Part shown: one piece after another, positions 46,063 to 55,689 of the stretch
Position numbering within the stretch: the stretch's first letter is position 1
Layout: each line of letters starts with the position of its first letter
Assembly (NCBI RefSeq): GCF_038630985.1
Contig: NZ_CP152049.1
Location: forward strand, 6,034,501-6,098,500
From: Paenibacillus sp. FSL H8-0548
Lineage (GTDB): Bacteria > Bacillota > Bacilli > Paenibacillales > Paenibacillaceae
Direction of reading: 5' to 3'
Length of the DNA: 64,000 nt
Position numbers and translations under genes: made by a program
Notes under the pieces: model-generated
What the model was told of the DNA's origin: nothing
The model's input: only the letters and a program-made list of their open reading frames with translations
The model's database searches: none

Positions 46063-46292
46063 GCATTCCATTCCTCACGCGATTTGTTGACTTCTTCAAG
46101 AAGCTCTTTCCCTCGTTCAGGCGTTAAAGTACCGGCCGCTTCCAAAAGATCATCAATGGAATAGTCATCTTCTTGAGCTTCCACAGTTTGCTTTTCAAGG
46201 TCAATCAATACACGAGGGTTATTTATATTGAGTTTTTGAAGGATGGATTTTATCGCACTCGTGGCTTGTTGATCCATTTTTTGGGGGATCAT
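46059..46292 (-). CDS. VapB-like antitoxin
   Basis: A 77-residue acidic protein. I start it at 46292 (MIPQKMDQQA) because GGAGGGATAACG precedes it; the longer frame from 46385 has no ribosome site. The first part could bind DNA. The C-terminal half (DDYSIDDLLEAAGTLTPERGKELLEEVNKS) is typical of antitoxin tails that wrap around PIN toxins. Coupled by 4-bp overlap to the truncated toxin gene, it may remain only as a relic or as a protector against a related toxin elsewhere. Confidence 0.7.
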   Translation of the reverse strand: MIPQKMDQQATSAIKSILQKLNINNPRVLIDLEKQTVEAQEDDYSIDDLLEAAGTLTPERGKELLEEVNKSREEWNA

Positions 46293-46367
46293 CGTTATCC
46301 CTCCATTGTCAATTAATAACTCATTATAACATATACAGGGCTGTTTCAATAGTAACCACCGGTCTTC

Positions 46368-46499
46368 ATGCGTGTGTATCGGCAAGCCGCAAAAAGTTTT
46401 TGGCTGGCATACGGATTACGCAACACTGAAATTGTCACTGAGCTTTCTGTAAGGGACTACTTCGGTGAGAAAAATAACACAGCGGATGAAGAACTCTAA
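46368..46499 (+). pseudogene. Short frame, probable 3' end of a lost gene
   Basis: A 43-codon frame (begins MRVYRQAAKSFWLAYGL, ends NNTADEEL) has protein-like composition, no ribosome site, and a terminator hairpin just after it. It looks like the last part of a gene whose 5' end was replaced. Family not recognised. Confidence 0.4.
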
Positions 46500-46512
46500 A
46501 TTCACGTAAAAC

Positions 46513-46551
46513 AGGCAACCTTTGCACATATAGAATACGCAAAAGCTGCCT
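46513..46551 (+). terminator. Terminator after the short frame
   Basis: AGGCAACCTTTGC (46513-46525) pairs with GCAAAAGCTGCCT (46539-46551) with few mismatches, followed by TTTATTTTT. Confidence 0.65.
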
Positions 46552-46601
46552 CTTTATTTTTCTAGTTATTCAGTATTTCAAACTCATTTCGGGTTTTTTA
46601 G

Positions 46602-47249
46602 TCATTTAAAGCTTGCGCTTTTCAATATAACATCAAGTATGATACCCGGATGAGCGTTTTTGATGTTTTCTGGCACAGACGTGTAGACGTCTTGATCAAA
46701 CGTGGACAAGAAGCTCTTTTTTCCTTTTAACTAAGTAAGAGCAAACGTCGAAATCCAAACCACCATCAGATGCAAAAATTTCGCCGGATTGAATTCTTTG
46801 CTCTAGAAGCTTTAAAGGTTCATATTTACTTTCGTATCCCAAAATTTTATTGCTTATGAAACTTAGTTCATCCTCAACTTCTTCACTAGCTGCCTTCATA
46901 CGCTCTTCGTAAACCTTAGCAACATCGCTAATACGTATGGTTTCATTGCTTGGATAATGAAAAACAGTATGAGCTGGAATCACTACATGCGCTCCTGGAG
47001 CTGGACGTTCTATCCCTTCGAATCGGCCCTAGGCAATCCATCTCGATATCGTTTGGTGCGATACACCAATCATTCGAGCAACATCGCTTGTAGAATAAGA
47101 GATATCTTGAGCAGGGATTACATTTTGCACGAGTCCAACATGTTGTACGTAATTATGTTCTCCTTTAATTTGGGGGATGAGAAAATATTTTTTGCATAGT
47201 CTTGCTGACGTTCTTGTACTTCTAATACGTCTGTCAAAGACATATCCAT
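46602..47249 (-). pseudogene. HTH-domain regulator gene, broken by frameshifts and a stop
   Basis: The start ATG 47249 has GGTGAGGTGATGG upstream, and reads MDMSLTDVLEVQERQQDYAK up to a frameshift near 47127. The next frame gives a helix-turn-helix, STSDVARMIGVSHQTISRW, then a TAG at the position of an expected Leu codon (IA-stop-GRFEG). It then continues in frame through PAPGAHVVIPAHTV into the 95-codon block ending at 46696. Another frame continues with FLSTFDQDVYTSVPENIKN to 46602, possibly a fused or following gene. Such HTH proteins often pair with PIN toxins. Function lost. Confidence 0.6.
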
Positions 47250-47439
47250 CACCTCACCTCCATTCTACCATTGATAAGGAAATAACGACCTGCATGTCGA
47301 ATAAGAAAGCAAATAACTCGAACAGGCAGGGACGAACTTTATCAAGCGTTATATTTATATCTTAAGGGATAAGCAGTCAAGGACACCGCCAATTTCTTTG
47401 GTTCAACTTATATAGTTGGGTTAGTTCGTTTAGGAAATA
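47250..47439. other. Spacer left of the inverted repeat
   Basis: No gene seen. It contains TTCAACTTATATAG near 47402, a string also found near 57981 on the far side of the sugar cassette. It is probably decayed DNA plus the promoter of the broken HTH gene. Confidence 0.35.
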
Positions 47440-47667
47440 GCACTATAGGACTAGGCTACGCTGCAGTTTGTACAACGTAATCGACGTTACTTGCCTGACT
47501 CGATACGTACACTGTAGTTTGTGCAATAGATTGCCTAGTATAGCGCGATATTCGTTGGTTTGGAGCTCATTCTCCTGCATAATTACAATGTAGCCATCTG
47601 AAACAGCACTCATGTGAGGTTTTCATTGTAATAAGTGCAGTGTAGGCGCTTCTCCTTATTCTAGCGG
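47440..47667 (+). repeat. Left arm of a ~228-bp inverted repeat
   Basis: Its reverse complement aligns along its whole length with 57514-57741, with roughly 90% or more of the bases identical by eye. Inside are four related ~20-mers of the type TACACTGYAGTTTGTRCAA in both orientations. It lies just beyond the 3' end of the arabinoside cassette. Confidence 0.85.
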
Positions 47668-47774
47668 AGACGTTGTCATCGCTTGGCCAAGTGATAAATG
47701 TATTTTATTGAATAAAAGCAAATAGGCTGCCAGTTGTATTAACCAGCAGCCCACTTGTTATTGTTGTTCTCTAA

Positions 47775-48665
47775 CTACCATCCATCCGTCATTACAACAG
47801 GCTTAATCTCACCAGCCTCGATAAACAATCTATCGATACATAACATCCGATTGCCCGGCTCATTATCCCCAATAATTCTACGATGATAGACTATGAACCA
47901 TACGTCTTCCTCGGGCAAATGCAAATATCCGTGATGACCAGGGCCTTCCGCAATCGGCTCTTGCTTCTCCAGAATGGTCCCTTTGTTCTCGAAGGGCCCC
48001 AGCGGATGATCGCTTACGCCATAGGCAACACGATAGGTTCCATTGGTCCATCCGCCCATCGACCACATGAGATAATAGAGACCATCCTTCTTTATCATAC
48101 AGGGCCCTTCCACATAGCCCTCCGGAGTAATGGACTCGAAGAGCTTCCCATTGCCAAGCGGGACAAACCCTGTCATATCGTCATTCATTTGTGCAACGTT
48201 GCAATGCCCCCATCCGCCATAATAAAGATAGATCGTGCCATCATCATCTTTGAAGAAATGTGCATCGATCGGCTGGGCATTATGGATGAACCGATCAATA
48301 AGCGGTTTCCCAAGATAACCTCTGTACGGGCCTTCCGGCCGATCCGCTATTGCAATCTCCAAGCCGCCAATTTCATCGTTCGATTGAATATCGTTTGACG
48401 CGAATACGAGATAATATTTTCCTTTGTGTTCAATATGGGTTGGCGCCCAAACGGCTCTCCACACCCAAGGGAAATCTGACATTTCAATAATAGCTTCATG
48501 TTTGTCCCAGTGGATCAGATCTTCGGAGCTGAATGCATCCAAATTCATCTGCATCGTATATTCCGTAAAGGAACGAGTTGCATAAATCCAATGCTTCCCC
48601 GCGTAAGTTCGCGCTTCAGGATCTGCATACCAGCCAGGTACAATGGGATTCGTTACACCTTTCAA
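47775..48665 (-). CDS. GH43-family glycoside hydrolase (arabinosidase-like)
   Basis: A 296-residue enzyme without signal peptide, so cytoplasmic. It is a five-blade propeller with the GH43 catalytic triad in order: base Asp15 in GWYADPEA, pKa-tuning Asp134 in QPIDAHFF and acid Glu186 in YVEGPCM. Family members cut alpha-L-arabinofuranosides or beta-xylosides with inversion. It is the last gene of a cassette that imports a sugar and carries a GH127 enzyme, so an arabinose-containing oligosaccharide is the probable substrate. Ribosome site GGAGCTGC. Confidence 0.88.
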   Translation of the reverse strand: MKGVTNPIVPGWYADPEARTYAGKHWIYATRSFTEYTMQMNLDAFSSEDLIHWDKHEAIIEMSDFPWVWRAVWAPTHIEHKGKYYLVFASNDIQSNDEIGGLEIAIADRPEGPYRGYLGKPLIDRFIHNAQPIDAHFFKDDDGTIYLYYGGWGHCNVAQMNDDMTGFVPLGNGKLFESITPEGYVEGPCMIKKDGLYYLMWSMGGWTNGTYRVAYGVSDHPLGPFENKGTILEKQEPIAEGPGHHGYLHLPEEDVWFIVYHRRIIGDNEPGNRMLCIDRLFIEAGEIKPVVMTDGW

Positions 48666-48718
48666 TCAAGAGCAGCTCCTTCCTCTTCGACAACATCATT
48701 CCATTCGCACTCACATTA

Positions 48719-50560
48719 TTAATAGCTGTAAAGCCCAGGCTCTTCCTTCTCACGAATCCATACCTGCATAAAGCCAGGCTCCCTGTTATCCCAAGCGTAA
48801 TAAGGGATGAACTGGAAAGGCTTGCCGTTCCCATCCTTGCCTCGCAGAACAGTTACGCCTCCAAGCAGCTCCGGCATATGATCCACATACAGCCTCTCCC
48901 CTGCCGAAAATGTATATTCATCATAGGACAGCTCCGCATGATCCGCCTGCTCCATACAATACACAATCGGTCCGCGTTGAATAGCAATTCGACCTCTATT
49001 CTCCTGTACCTCCTGCTTGGCACGAACAATTTCTACAGGCATATCAAGCTCGAGCACGATCGTATCGCCCTGCGACCAGTTTCGACTTAGAACAACATAG
49101 CCCTGCTCTGTCAGAGCTTCCAATCCAGATATTTTTTCTCCACCGACTTGAACGTTATATCCTCTGCACCAATCAGGCACCCGCATACGAATGCTGAAAT
49201 AACTGCTTTTCTCTGCGTCCACGGTAAGCTCGATTTTACCGTTCCAAGGATATTGCGTTTTTTGATTCAGCTTAACGCTCACTCCGTCCCGGACAAGGAA
49301 TTCCGCTTCACTATTTATATATTGATTCACCGCTATCCCCTTATCGGTTTGAGCATAGACATATTGGCCTATTGATGGTAGGAAACGTGCTAAATTCGTC
49401 GGGCAGCAGGAAGTATCGAACCAAGGTACACGATGGTGGTCGCCCTTCGACGCTAACGGATTAACATAAAAAAACTTGTCACCCGATAACGAAATTCCAG
49501 CTAAAGCTCCGTTGTACATTTCACGCTCCACAATATCAGCATATTTGCTGTCCCCAAACAACATGTTCATCCGATGATTCCAAAATACCATAGCAATAGC
49601 GGCACAGGTTTCGCAATAAGCAGATTCATTCGGCAAATCGTAATCATGTGTGAAACCTTCATTATGATGAGAAGGTCCAATTCCTCCGGTTAAATACATA
49701 TTGCGCTCTACCGTATGTCTCCAGACACGGTGCAGGGCATCGACGTAGGTTGGATCGCCGGAAGCATGAACTACATCTGCCATCGCCGTGTATAAATACA
49801 TCGCCCGAACAGCATGGCCAGTTACCTTCTCTATGCTGCGAACTGGAACGTCGTCTTGGCAGTACGCTGGTCCCCATTCCTTCTTATCCCATATGGCTCC
49901 TACGCCATGGCCATGCCCGCGTTCCTCAAGCAGCCAAAGCGCCAGCTTCCAATAGCGCTCTTCCTTCGTGATGCGATACAGCTTCACGAGAGCGAGCTCA
50001 ATCTCCTCATGACCTTCTACCCAATGCCGCTTGTCTGGTCCAAAAACATGATCGTAATGATCTGCCATTTTACATGCTACATCGAGAAGGTGGCGTTTGC
50101 CAGTCGCTTCGAAATAAGCGACCGCTGCCTCGATCAAGTGGCCTCCATTGTACATTTCGTGCTTCTCCATATCTGTCCATTTGCTCTCAGGTGCTTCTAA
50201 TGTATAGTAGGCACACAAATATCCGTCCGGTTCTTGCGCTGCTGCGATGAGCTCAATAATTCGATCGGCCTCCGCCTCCAGCTCTGAATCGCGATCCGTC
50301 ATTAACGCATAAGCTACGCCCTCAAGCACCTTATACACATCAGAATCATTGAAATAAATGCCTTCAAACTTCCCTTCTATCAACCCGCCTGCTTTAGCGA
50401 AATTCGATATGCGGCCTGTCTCCTCGCATTTCATTAGGCAGGTCGTCAGCGTAACCTTCTTCAGCACCTCCAGCCGCGGACGCCAGAAGGCGTCATCAAT
50501 GCTTACTTTCGTAAAGGGCACGCCTTGCCAATGATGCAGTCGTTCTTGTATATGTGTCAT
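48719..50560 (-). CDS. GH127 beta-L-arabinofuranosidase
   Basis: A 613-residue cytoplasmic enzyme with an (alpha/alpha)6 barrel and C-terminal beta domains. The zinc-cysteine active site of this family is intact: Glu317 and Cys319 in SAYCETCA and the Cys385-Cys386 pair in DTSCCPTNLA. One of the paired cysteines is the nucleophile in characterised members, and Glu301 (HHNEGF) is the likely acid/base. It releases L-arabinose from beta-linked arabinofuranosides, such as those on plant hydroxyproline-rich glycoproteins. Located 21 bp after the permease gene. Confidence 0.92.
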   Translation of the reverse strand: MTHIQERLHHWQGVPFTKVSIDDAFWRPRLEVLKKVTLTTCLMKCEETGRISNFAKAGGLIEGKFEGIYFNDSDVYKVLEGVAYALMTDRDSELEAEADRIIELIAAAQEPDGYLCAYYTLEAPESKWTDMEKHEMYNGGHLIEAAVAYFEATGKRHLLDVACKMADHYDHVFGPDKRHWVEGHEEIELALVKLYRITKEERYWKLALWLLEERGHGHGVGAIWDKKEWGPAYCQDDVPVRSIEKVTGHAVRAMYLYTAMADVVHASGDPTYVDALHRVWRHTVERNMYLTGGIGPSHHNEGFTHDYDLPNESAYCETCAAIAMVFWNHRMNMLFGDSKYADIVEREMYNGALAGISLSGDKFFYVNPLASKGDHHRVPWFDTSCCPTNLARFLPSIGQYVYAQTDKGIAVNQYINSEAEFLVRDGVSVKLNQKTQYPWNGKIELTVDAEKSSYFSIRMRVPDWCRGYNVQVGGEKISGLEALTEQGYVVLSRNWSQGDTIVLELDMPVEIVRAKQEVQENRGRIAIQRGPIVYCMEQADHAELSYDEYTFSAGERLYVDHMPELLGGVTVLRGKDGNGKPFQFIPYYAWDNREPGFMQVWIREKEEPGLYSY

Positions 50561-50581
50561 AATATAATCTCCTCGCTTTCC

Positions 50582-51412
50582 TTATCCCTTTAGACCTGTT
50601 AACGTAATTCCTTCTAGGAAATAACGCTGTCCAATCAAAAACACGATAACACAAGGCAGTACAACCGCCGCTGAAGCCGCCATAAGCAAATCCCATTGCG
50701 CGGTATAAGAGCCTTGGAACATCTGCAATCCTAATGCCAACGTAAAGAGCTTATCGCTCTTTAGATAAATAAGCGGTCCCATGAAATCATTCCATGATCC
50801 TAAGAAGCTAAACAGCGCAACGACAATAATTGCTGAACGGCTTAATGGGAATATAATTTTGATATAGATTTGAAAATAGTTCGCTCCATCTACGAATGCC
50901 GCTTCATCAAAATCTCGCGGAATCGTTAAGTAAAACTGTCTTAGCAGAAATATATTAAAGATCCCCCCGCCAAAATAAGCAGGAACGATTAATGGATAAT
51001 ACGTATCGTAGAAGCCAAGCATTTGCCAGCCAAGAAAGCTTGGAATAATCGTAACCGCTGCCGGCAGCATCATGCTGGTCATAAGAATGGCGAACAGCGT
51101 ATCTCTGCCCTTCCATGAGATCCGTGAAAAACCAAATGCCGCTACGCTGCTCGTCACCACCGTTCCAATAAGAACGCTAACAACAATAATGATCGTGTTT
51201 GTAAAAAAAGTATCGAACGGCAGCACCGTGAGCGCTCTGCGGAAATTATCCCATTGAAACGGCGCTGGTATCCATTCCGGCGGCATCGTAAAAATCTGTG
51301 ATAAATTCATGAGCGAGCTGCGGATTAACCAAATGAACGGGATGATAAACATGGCTGAGATCAAGATTAGAGCTCCGTAGCCTGCACTAAGCATAAGCCT
51401 CGATTGTTTCAA
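50582..51412 (-). CDS. Carbohydrate ABC transporter permease (MalG type)
   Basis: A 276-residue protein with six predicted helices. The EAA motif is EAAFVDGANYFQIYIKIIFP, and it ends GITLTGLKG, typical for this partner. Its start overlaps the end of the upstream permease gene by 4 bp. Imports the arabinoside captured by the binding protein. No ATPase gene is present, so a shared MsmX-like ATPase is needed. Confidence 0.92.
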   Translation of the reverse strand: MKQSRLMLSAGYGALILISAMFIIPFIWLIRSSLMNLSQIFTMPPEWIPAPFQWDNFRRALTVLPFDTFFTNTIIIVVSVLIGTVVTSSVAAFGFSRISWKGRDTLFAILMTSMMLPAAVTIIPSFLGWQMLGFYDTYYPLIVPAYFGGGIFNIFLLRQFYLTIPRDFDEAAFVDGANYFQIYIKIIFPLSRSAIIVVALFSFLGSWNDFMGPLIYLKSDKLFTLALGLQMFQGSYTAQWDLLMAASAAVVLPCVIVFLIGQRYFLEGITLTGLKG

Positions 51413-52296
51413 GAGCGCTCACCTCCTTCGTAATGCACCCAAGACTTAGAGGTTTTGAATACGATAAACGTAAAGAACATAATAATGATAAACAAAATCC
51501 AAGCAAGCGCTGATGCATACCCCATCTCAGTATCTCTAAACCCCGTTCTCCAGAGGTAAAATACATAAAACAAGCTTTTGTTATTCGGTCCGCCTTCCGT
51601 TAAGATATAGGCTTCATTAAACACCTGGAAGGAGCCGATAATCGTCATAATCGTATTGAAGAATATCGTCGGCGTGACCATCGGTATCGTAATATGGCGC
51701 AGCTTGTTGTACCAGCCACCTCCATCCACATCGATAGCTTCATAATACTGCTTGGGAATACCAGAGAGTCCCGCTAGAAAAATAATGACCGTGCTTCCGA
51801 TTCCCCATAGCGTAGTCAGCACAACCGATGGAATAACACTGCCTTCCGAGTACAACCAATTGCTTGTCGGCAAATGCAGCCAATTGAGCACGGAATTAAT
51901 TAGTCCTAGATCAGGATTCATCAGCCACATCCAGATCATCGCGGATGCAACGGCTGGCACAATGCTCGGAAGATAGATAATCGTCCGGAACATCGCTCTA
52001 CCTTTGACATTCATGTTCAGCAGTAATGCAATAAAGAAGGAAAGAATGATGACTGCAGGAACCCGCAGAATAACAAAATAGAACGTAACACCTAACGATT
52101 TATAGAACAGATCATCTTCACCTGAGAACATCTTTACATAGTTATCAAAACCGATAAAGGAAGTTTGATCCTTGAAGACGTTATAGTCCGTTAAGCTAAG
52201 CACCAGGCTTGCAATCATTGGTCCTAATGTGAAAATGATAAAACCGAGTATAGCCGGAGCCGTAAACAATAGCCCGTAAAATAGTCCCTTGCGCAT
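51409..52296 (-). CDS. Carbohydrate ABC transporter permease (MalF type)
   Basis: A 295-residue protein with six predicted helices and the coupling motif EAIDVDGGGWYNKLRHITIP. It has the long periplasmic loop after the first helix seen in MalF-like proteins of Gram-positives. It lies 94 bp after the binding-protein gene and overlaps the second permease. Confidence 0.92.
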   Translation of the reverse strand: MRKGLFYGLLFTAPAILGFIIFTLGPMIASLVLSLTDYNVFKDQTSFIGFDNYVKMFSGEDDLFYKSLGVTFYFVILRVPAVIILSFFIALLLNMNVKGRAMFRTIIYLPSIVPAVASAMIWMWLMNPDLGLINSVLNWLHLPTSNWLYSEGSVIPSVVLTTLWGIGSTVIIFLAGLSGIPKQYYEAIDVDGGGWYNKLRHITIPMVTPTIFFNTIMTIIGSFQVFNEAYILTEGGPNNKSLFYVFYLWRTGFRDTEMGYASALAWILFIIIMFFTFIVFKTSKSWVHYEGGERS

Positions 52297-52390
52297 ACCT
52301 GCCTCCGATCCCGAAGCTCTCTAGTTATAGAAGACGACGGTCTATAAGCCGATCGTCGTCTTCTGCATCGTAGAATTCGAAATGACGTGA

Positions 52391-53794
52391 TTACTCTATA
52401 TCTCTTCGTCCTTGCACTTGTTCTTGTGCTTTGGCAGCAATAGAATCCATCGCTTCCTGCGCGGTTTGTTGACCGAGCCATACTTTATCCAAAGCAGGGT
52501 TCACGATATCCATGATTTTAGTAAAGTTTTTCACATATCCTGTCGGTGTCTGATGACTCTTAGTCAAAATAACATCCACGATAGCGTCTTTATAACCGGA
52601 AGGCCTTGAATCTAGATTCTCTGTCCATTTGGCGAGCAAGGCTGGCTCTGTGTACCAATCTTTATATGATGGCATCCATGTTCCGGCTGTTATCATATCA
52701 ATAGAGGCTTCCGGATCAAGAAGCGCTTTCAACAGCTCCCATGCTTCTTGTGGATGCTCCGTTGATTTAAATATCGAGAACATTCCACATACAACCGTAG
52801 TCACTGGCTCTTTCAGAACTGGCATTACTCCTACGTTAAAGTTAAACTTCGACTGCGCGAGTCCCGTGCTGGCCCATTGGCCATCAATGGCCATCGCTAC
52901 CTTTTTCGTCTGAAGGGCAACATTTGTTGATGGGATGTTTTTGGCTTGCACCGGTGAAGGCGCGACATGGTGCACATTCATCAAATCCGACATTTTCTGT
53001 ATAGCCTCGACTGCTTCCGGCTGGTTAAGCGCAAAGCTCTTACCATCCGCTGAGACGAAGTCACCGCCATTGGAATAAACAAAGTTGCTGTAGACGCCCC
53101 ACCATGTCGAGATGTTAATCCCATACTGCTTAATATTTTTCGCATCAAATCCTGCTTCGTTCGCCGATTTGCCTTTTGTGTCGATCGTCAGCTTCTTCGC
53201 GACTTCAACAAACTCATCCCATGTCCAGGCTTCCGATACTTTACTAGGCGGAGGTGCAATGCCCGCTTCCTTAAAGATGTCCTCGTTATAAAATAGACCA
53301 AATGATTCTGGGCCTGGAGCAATACCGATGACATTACCCGGCTCAAGCGAATACATAATGTTTGGAACTAGGCTGTCTACACTGATCTCGGAGTCATTGT
53401 CCAGAAATTGTTGAAGGTTATAAAACTTCCCCTGCTCTGCCAACGGAAAGGCAATGGTGCCTGACTCCATCATGGCGATATCCGGTACATCATTACCCGC
53501 TACCATTGTGGTCAGCTTCGTATCATAATCAGCAGCAATATGTTGAAGATCAACTTTAATATTCGTATATTTCGCTTCAAACCTTTGAATCGCTACCTTG
53601 TATGCAGCCACTTCCTCCGGCGCACCCCACACGGTCATCCGAAGAGTAATGGGCTTCTTCGCTGGTGTTTCACTGGATGTAGAGTTTGGGCTATTATTGT
53701 TATCTGTGGTGGATTTTGAGCATGCAGATAAAACAGTAGCAAACATTAACAGTAGAGCCATTAGAACGATTATCGATTTTCTTTGTTGTTTCAT
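52391..53794 (-). CDS. Extracellular sugar-binding lipoprotein (arabinoside cassette)
   Basis: A 467-residue solute-binding protein. Signal peptide with lipobox VLSAC (Cys near residue 25), Asn/Ser-rich linker, then the family 1 fold (LRMTVWGAPEEVAAYKVAIQ; DVPDIAMMESG; KVAMAIDGQWAS). It delivers substrate to the two permeases encoded next. A promoter with TATAAT and a cre-like site stands in the 116-bp spacer before it, so the transport/hydrolase genes can be expressed apart from the YesMN pair and be subject to carbon catabolite control. Confidence 0.92.
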   Translation of the reverse strand: MKQQRKSIIVLMALLLMFATVLSACSKSTTDNNNSPNSTSSETPAKKPITLRMTVWGAPEEVAAYKVAIQRFEAKYTNIKVDLQHIAADYDTKLTTMVAGNDVPDIAMMESGTIAFPLAEQGKFYNLQQFLDNDSEISVDSLVPNIMYSLEPGNVIGIAPGPESFGLFYNEDIFKEAGIAPPPSKVSEAWTWDEFVEVAKKLTIDTKGKSANEAGFDAKNIKQYGINISTWWGVYSNFVYSNGGDFVSADGKSFALNQPEAVEAIQKMSDLMNVHHVAPSPVQAKNIPSTNVALQTKKVAMAIDGQWASTGLAQSKFNFNVGVMPVLKEPVTTVVCGMFSIFKSTEHPQEAWELLKALLDPEASIDMITAGTWMPSYKDWYTEPALLAKWTENLDSRPSGYKDAIVDVILTKSHQTPTGYVKNFTKIMDIVNPALDKVWLGQQTAQEAMDSIAAKAQEQVQGRRDIE

Positions 53795-53856
53795 ATTCGA
53801 AAACCCCTCTCGATTTCAAGCGTTATTAGTTCATAGCTGCAGTCTATGATGCTTTT

Positions 53857-53883
53857 ATTATAAGTTCTAGGGTAGCGCTTACA
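53857..53883 (-). promoter_or_regulatory. Putative -10 box and cre site of the binding-protein gene
   Basis: On the minus strand TGTAAGCGCTACCC (53870-53883) matches the CcpA-binding cre consensus at 12 of 14 positions. It lies about 8 bp upstream of TATAAT (53857-53862), 60-odd bases before the gene. Binding there would overlap the polymerase site and repress during growth on preferred sugars. Confidence 0.55.
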
Positions 53884-53910
53884 TAACCCGAAAAGCTTTG
53901 GATAGGTGGA

Positions 53911-55689
53911 CTAATATTCGCTTTTCAGCGGCAGCCTAATGACTACTCTCGTTCCGGTTCCCGGAAAGGAGCTGATTGAAATACCGTATTCCTCACCATA
54001 CGTCAATTGAATCCGAGCGATGGTGTTCTTGATTCCGATCGATGAGGATTCCTTATACAAAATCGCATGTATAGCATCCTTGCTCATTCCCCGTCCGTTA
54101 TCAGCAATCTCATAATAGCGTGTTTCGCTTTCGATCCAGCCGCTGATTTGAATAAGGCCGCCCGTTTCCGTCTGATCAAAGCCGTGTAAAATCGCATTCT
54201 CAACAAAGGGCTGGAATAATAGCCTTGGCACCTTGTACTCATAAAGTGTCGAATCAATATCGTATTTCACGATAAATTTATCTTCAAAGCGAACAGACAT
54301 AATATAGAAATAATTGTTCATCCACTTCGTCTCCTCAGATAAATGAACGGCTCCCCAATCCTTCCTTGACGTATAATGGAGCATATTGGATAAACAAACA
54401 AGCATCTTGCTTAGTTCCTTCTGGTCGTTCTCAATGGCCGTCCAATTCATAATATTTAACGTGTTATATAGGAAGTGAGGATTCATCTGCATGCTTAGTG
54501 CTTGAATTTCAGCCTCTTGCTCCTTTAATTTAATCTCATAATTTTCTGTAACTAGAAGCCGTATCCGTTCATTCATCCGATTAAAGCGCTGCAGTAAAAT
54601 ACCGAACTCGTCATTGGTGCCAACAACAATTTGCGTTTGAAAATCCCCTACGCCTACTGACCTCATCGCACCAAGCAGCTTCTTAATCGGGTTCGTAATT
54701 CTATCTGCCATAAAATAAGCGAAAATAAGTGCCACAATTCCCATAATAACTGCCAAGAGAGTAATCGAGGTACGGATTACGGGCACCAGATTGCTCACAA
54801 GCGTAGATTCCGGCGTCCATACGATTGACATCCATCCCGTCACTTCCGAGCGATCGAAGTAGACGATCATGGCCTGCCCATCCAATGTCAATCTTCGTGT
54901 ACCGCTGCTCTCCATTTGGAGCTGTTCTAGCCATGGCTCTCTGTAGGTTTGCGTAACTCTTTCCGGCTCGCTGCTTGCAGCAACTTTATGGTCTGCATCC
55001 AGAACCAAATAACGCGAGCCCTCAGGAATACTTTCCTCATATAAGGACTCCAATGCTTCTAATTTAAAGCTGATCGTCAGAACTGGCCGTTCAATATCAG
55101 CTTCCAGCTTCTCCAGTGTCGTATTGTTGACATGAGAGAAATCAAGAACACGCGTTGCAGAGAACAAATAACGAAAGTCTATCTTCCCTTCCTTCAAATA
55201 AGGCTGATCAAACATTTCAACGAAATCGTAAGTGGGATACCATACCATTTTGCCTCCAGCCTGCTGTGCTTTACGATAAACATCCGACTGCGTTGGATCG
55301 CCTTGCGGAAGCATCTGCCCAAAGGTGAAATAGGACGTCCAGAGCTGGTACGAATACGTATCCTTATTTTGAGAAAAATATTTACTTAAAATGGCCGACA
55401 CCTGACGATCGGCTGCAAATATGTCCGCTTCGTTTAACGGGTCCAGGTTGTTGAATATTCGAAATAAATCCTTGTCTACGAATAAAGCTAGACTGTTCAG
55501 GTCAACGATCCCGAGCTTTGTATCCAAAATCTCATTATTTTTTTTGACAATCTCATACACGTTTTTCTGTGCCTGCTCCGTCACAACCTGTAGACTGGTG
55601 CGATAAAAAAGAAGCCCTAAAACGATGAGAGGAATGGCAATTAAAAAGATATAGCTCGCTAAAATTCGAGAGCGGAATGTCATCTTCAT
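53911..55689 (-). CDS. YesM-type sensor histidine kinase (arabinoside cassette)
   Basis: A 592-residue membrane kinase. Helix near 8-28, a large extracellular sensor to ~290, second helix (~293-320), HAMP (NPIKKLLGAMRSVGVGDFQ), phospho-His in MQMNPHFLYNTLNI and HATPase_c (VENAILHGFDQT; DNGRGMSKDA; GIKNTIARI). The start overlaps the stop of the response-regulator gene by 4 bp. It probably senses arabinosides. Confidence 0.93.
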   Translation of the reverse strand: MKMTFRSRILASYIFLIAIPLIVLGLLFYRTSLQVVTEQAQKNVYEIVKKNNEILDTKLGIVDLNSLALFVDKDLFRIFNNLDPLNEADIFAADRQVSAILSKYFSQNKDTYSYQLWTSYFTFGQMLPQGDPTQSDVYRKAQQAGGKMVWYPTYDFVEMFDQPYLKEGKIDFRYLFSATRVLDFSHVNNTTLEKLEADIERPVLTISFKLEALESLYEESIPEGSRYLVLDADHKVAASSEPERVTQTYREPWLEQLQMESSGTRRLTLDGQAMIVYFDRSEVTGWMSIVWTPESTLVSNLVPVIRTSITLLAVIMGIVALIFAYFMADRITNPIKKLLGAMRSVGVGDFQTQIVVGTNDEFGILLQRFNRMNERIRLLVTENYEIKLKEQEAEIQALSMQMNPHFLYNTLNIMNWTAIENDQKELSKMLVCLSNMLHYTSRKDWGAVHLSEETKWMNNYFYIMSVRFEDKFIVKYDIDSTLYEYKVPRLLFQPFVENAILHGFDQTETGGLIQISGWIESETRYYEIADNGRGMSKDAIHAILYKESSSIGIKNTIARIQLTYGEEYGISISSFPGTGTRVVIRLPLKSEY

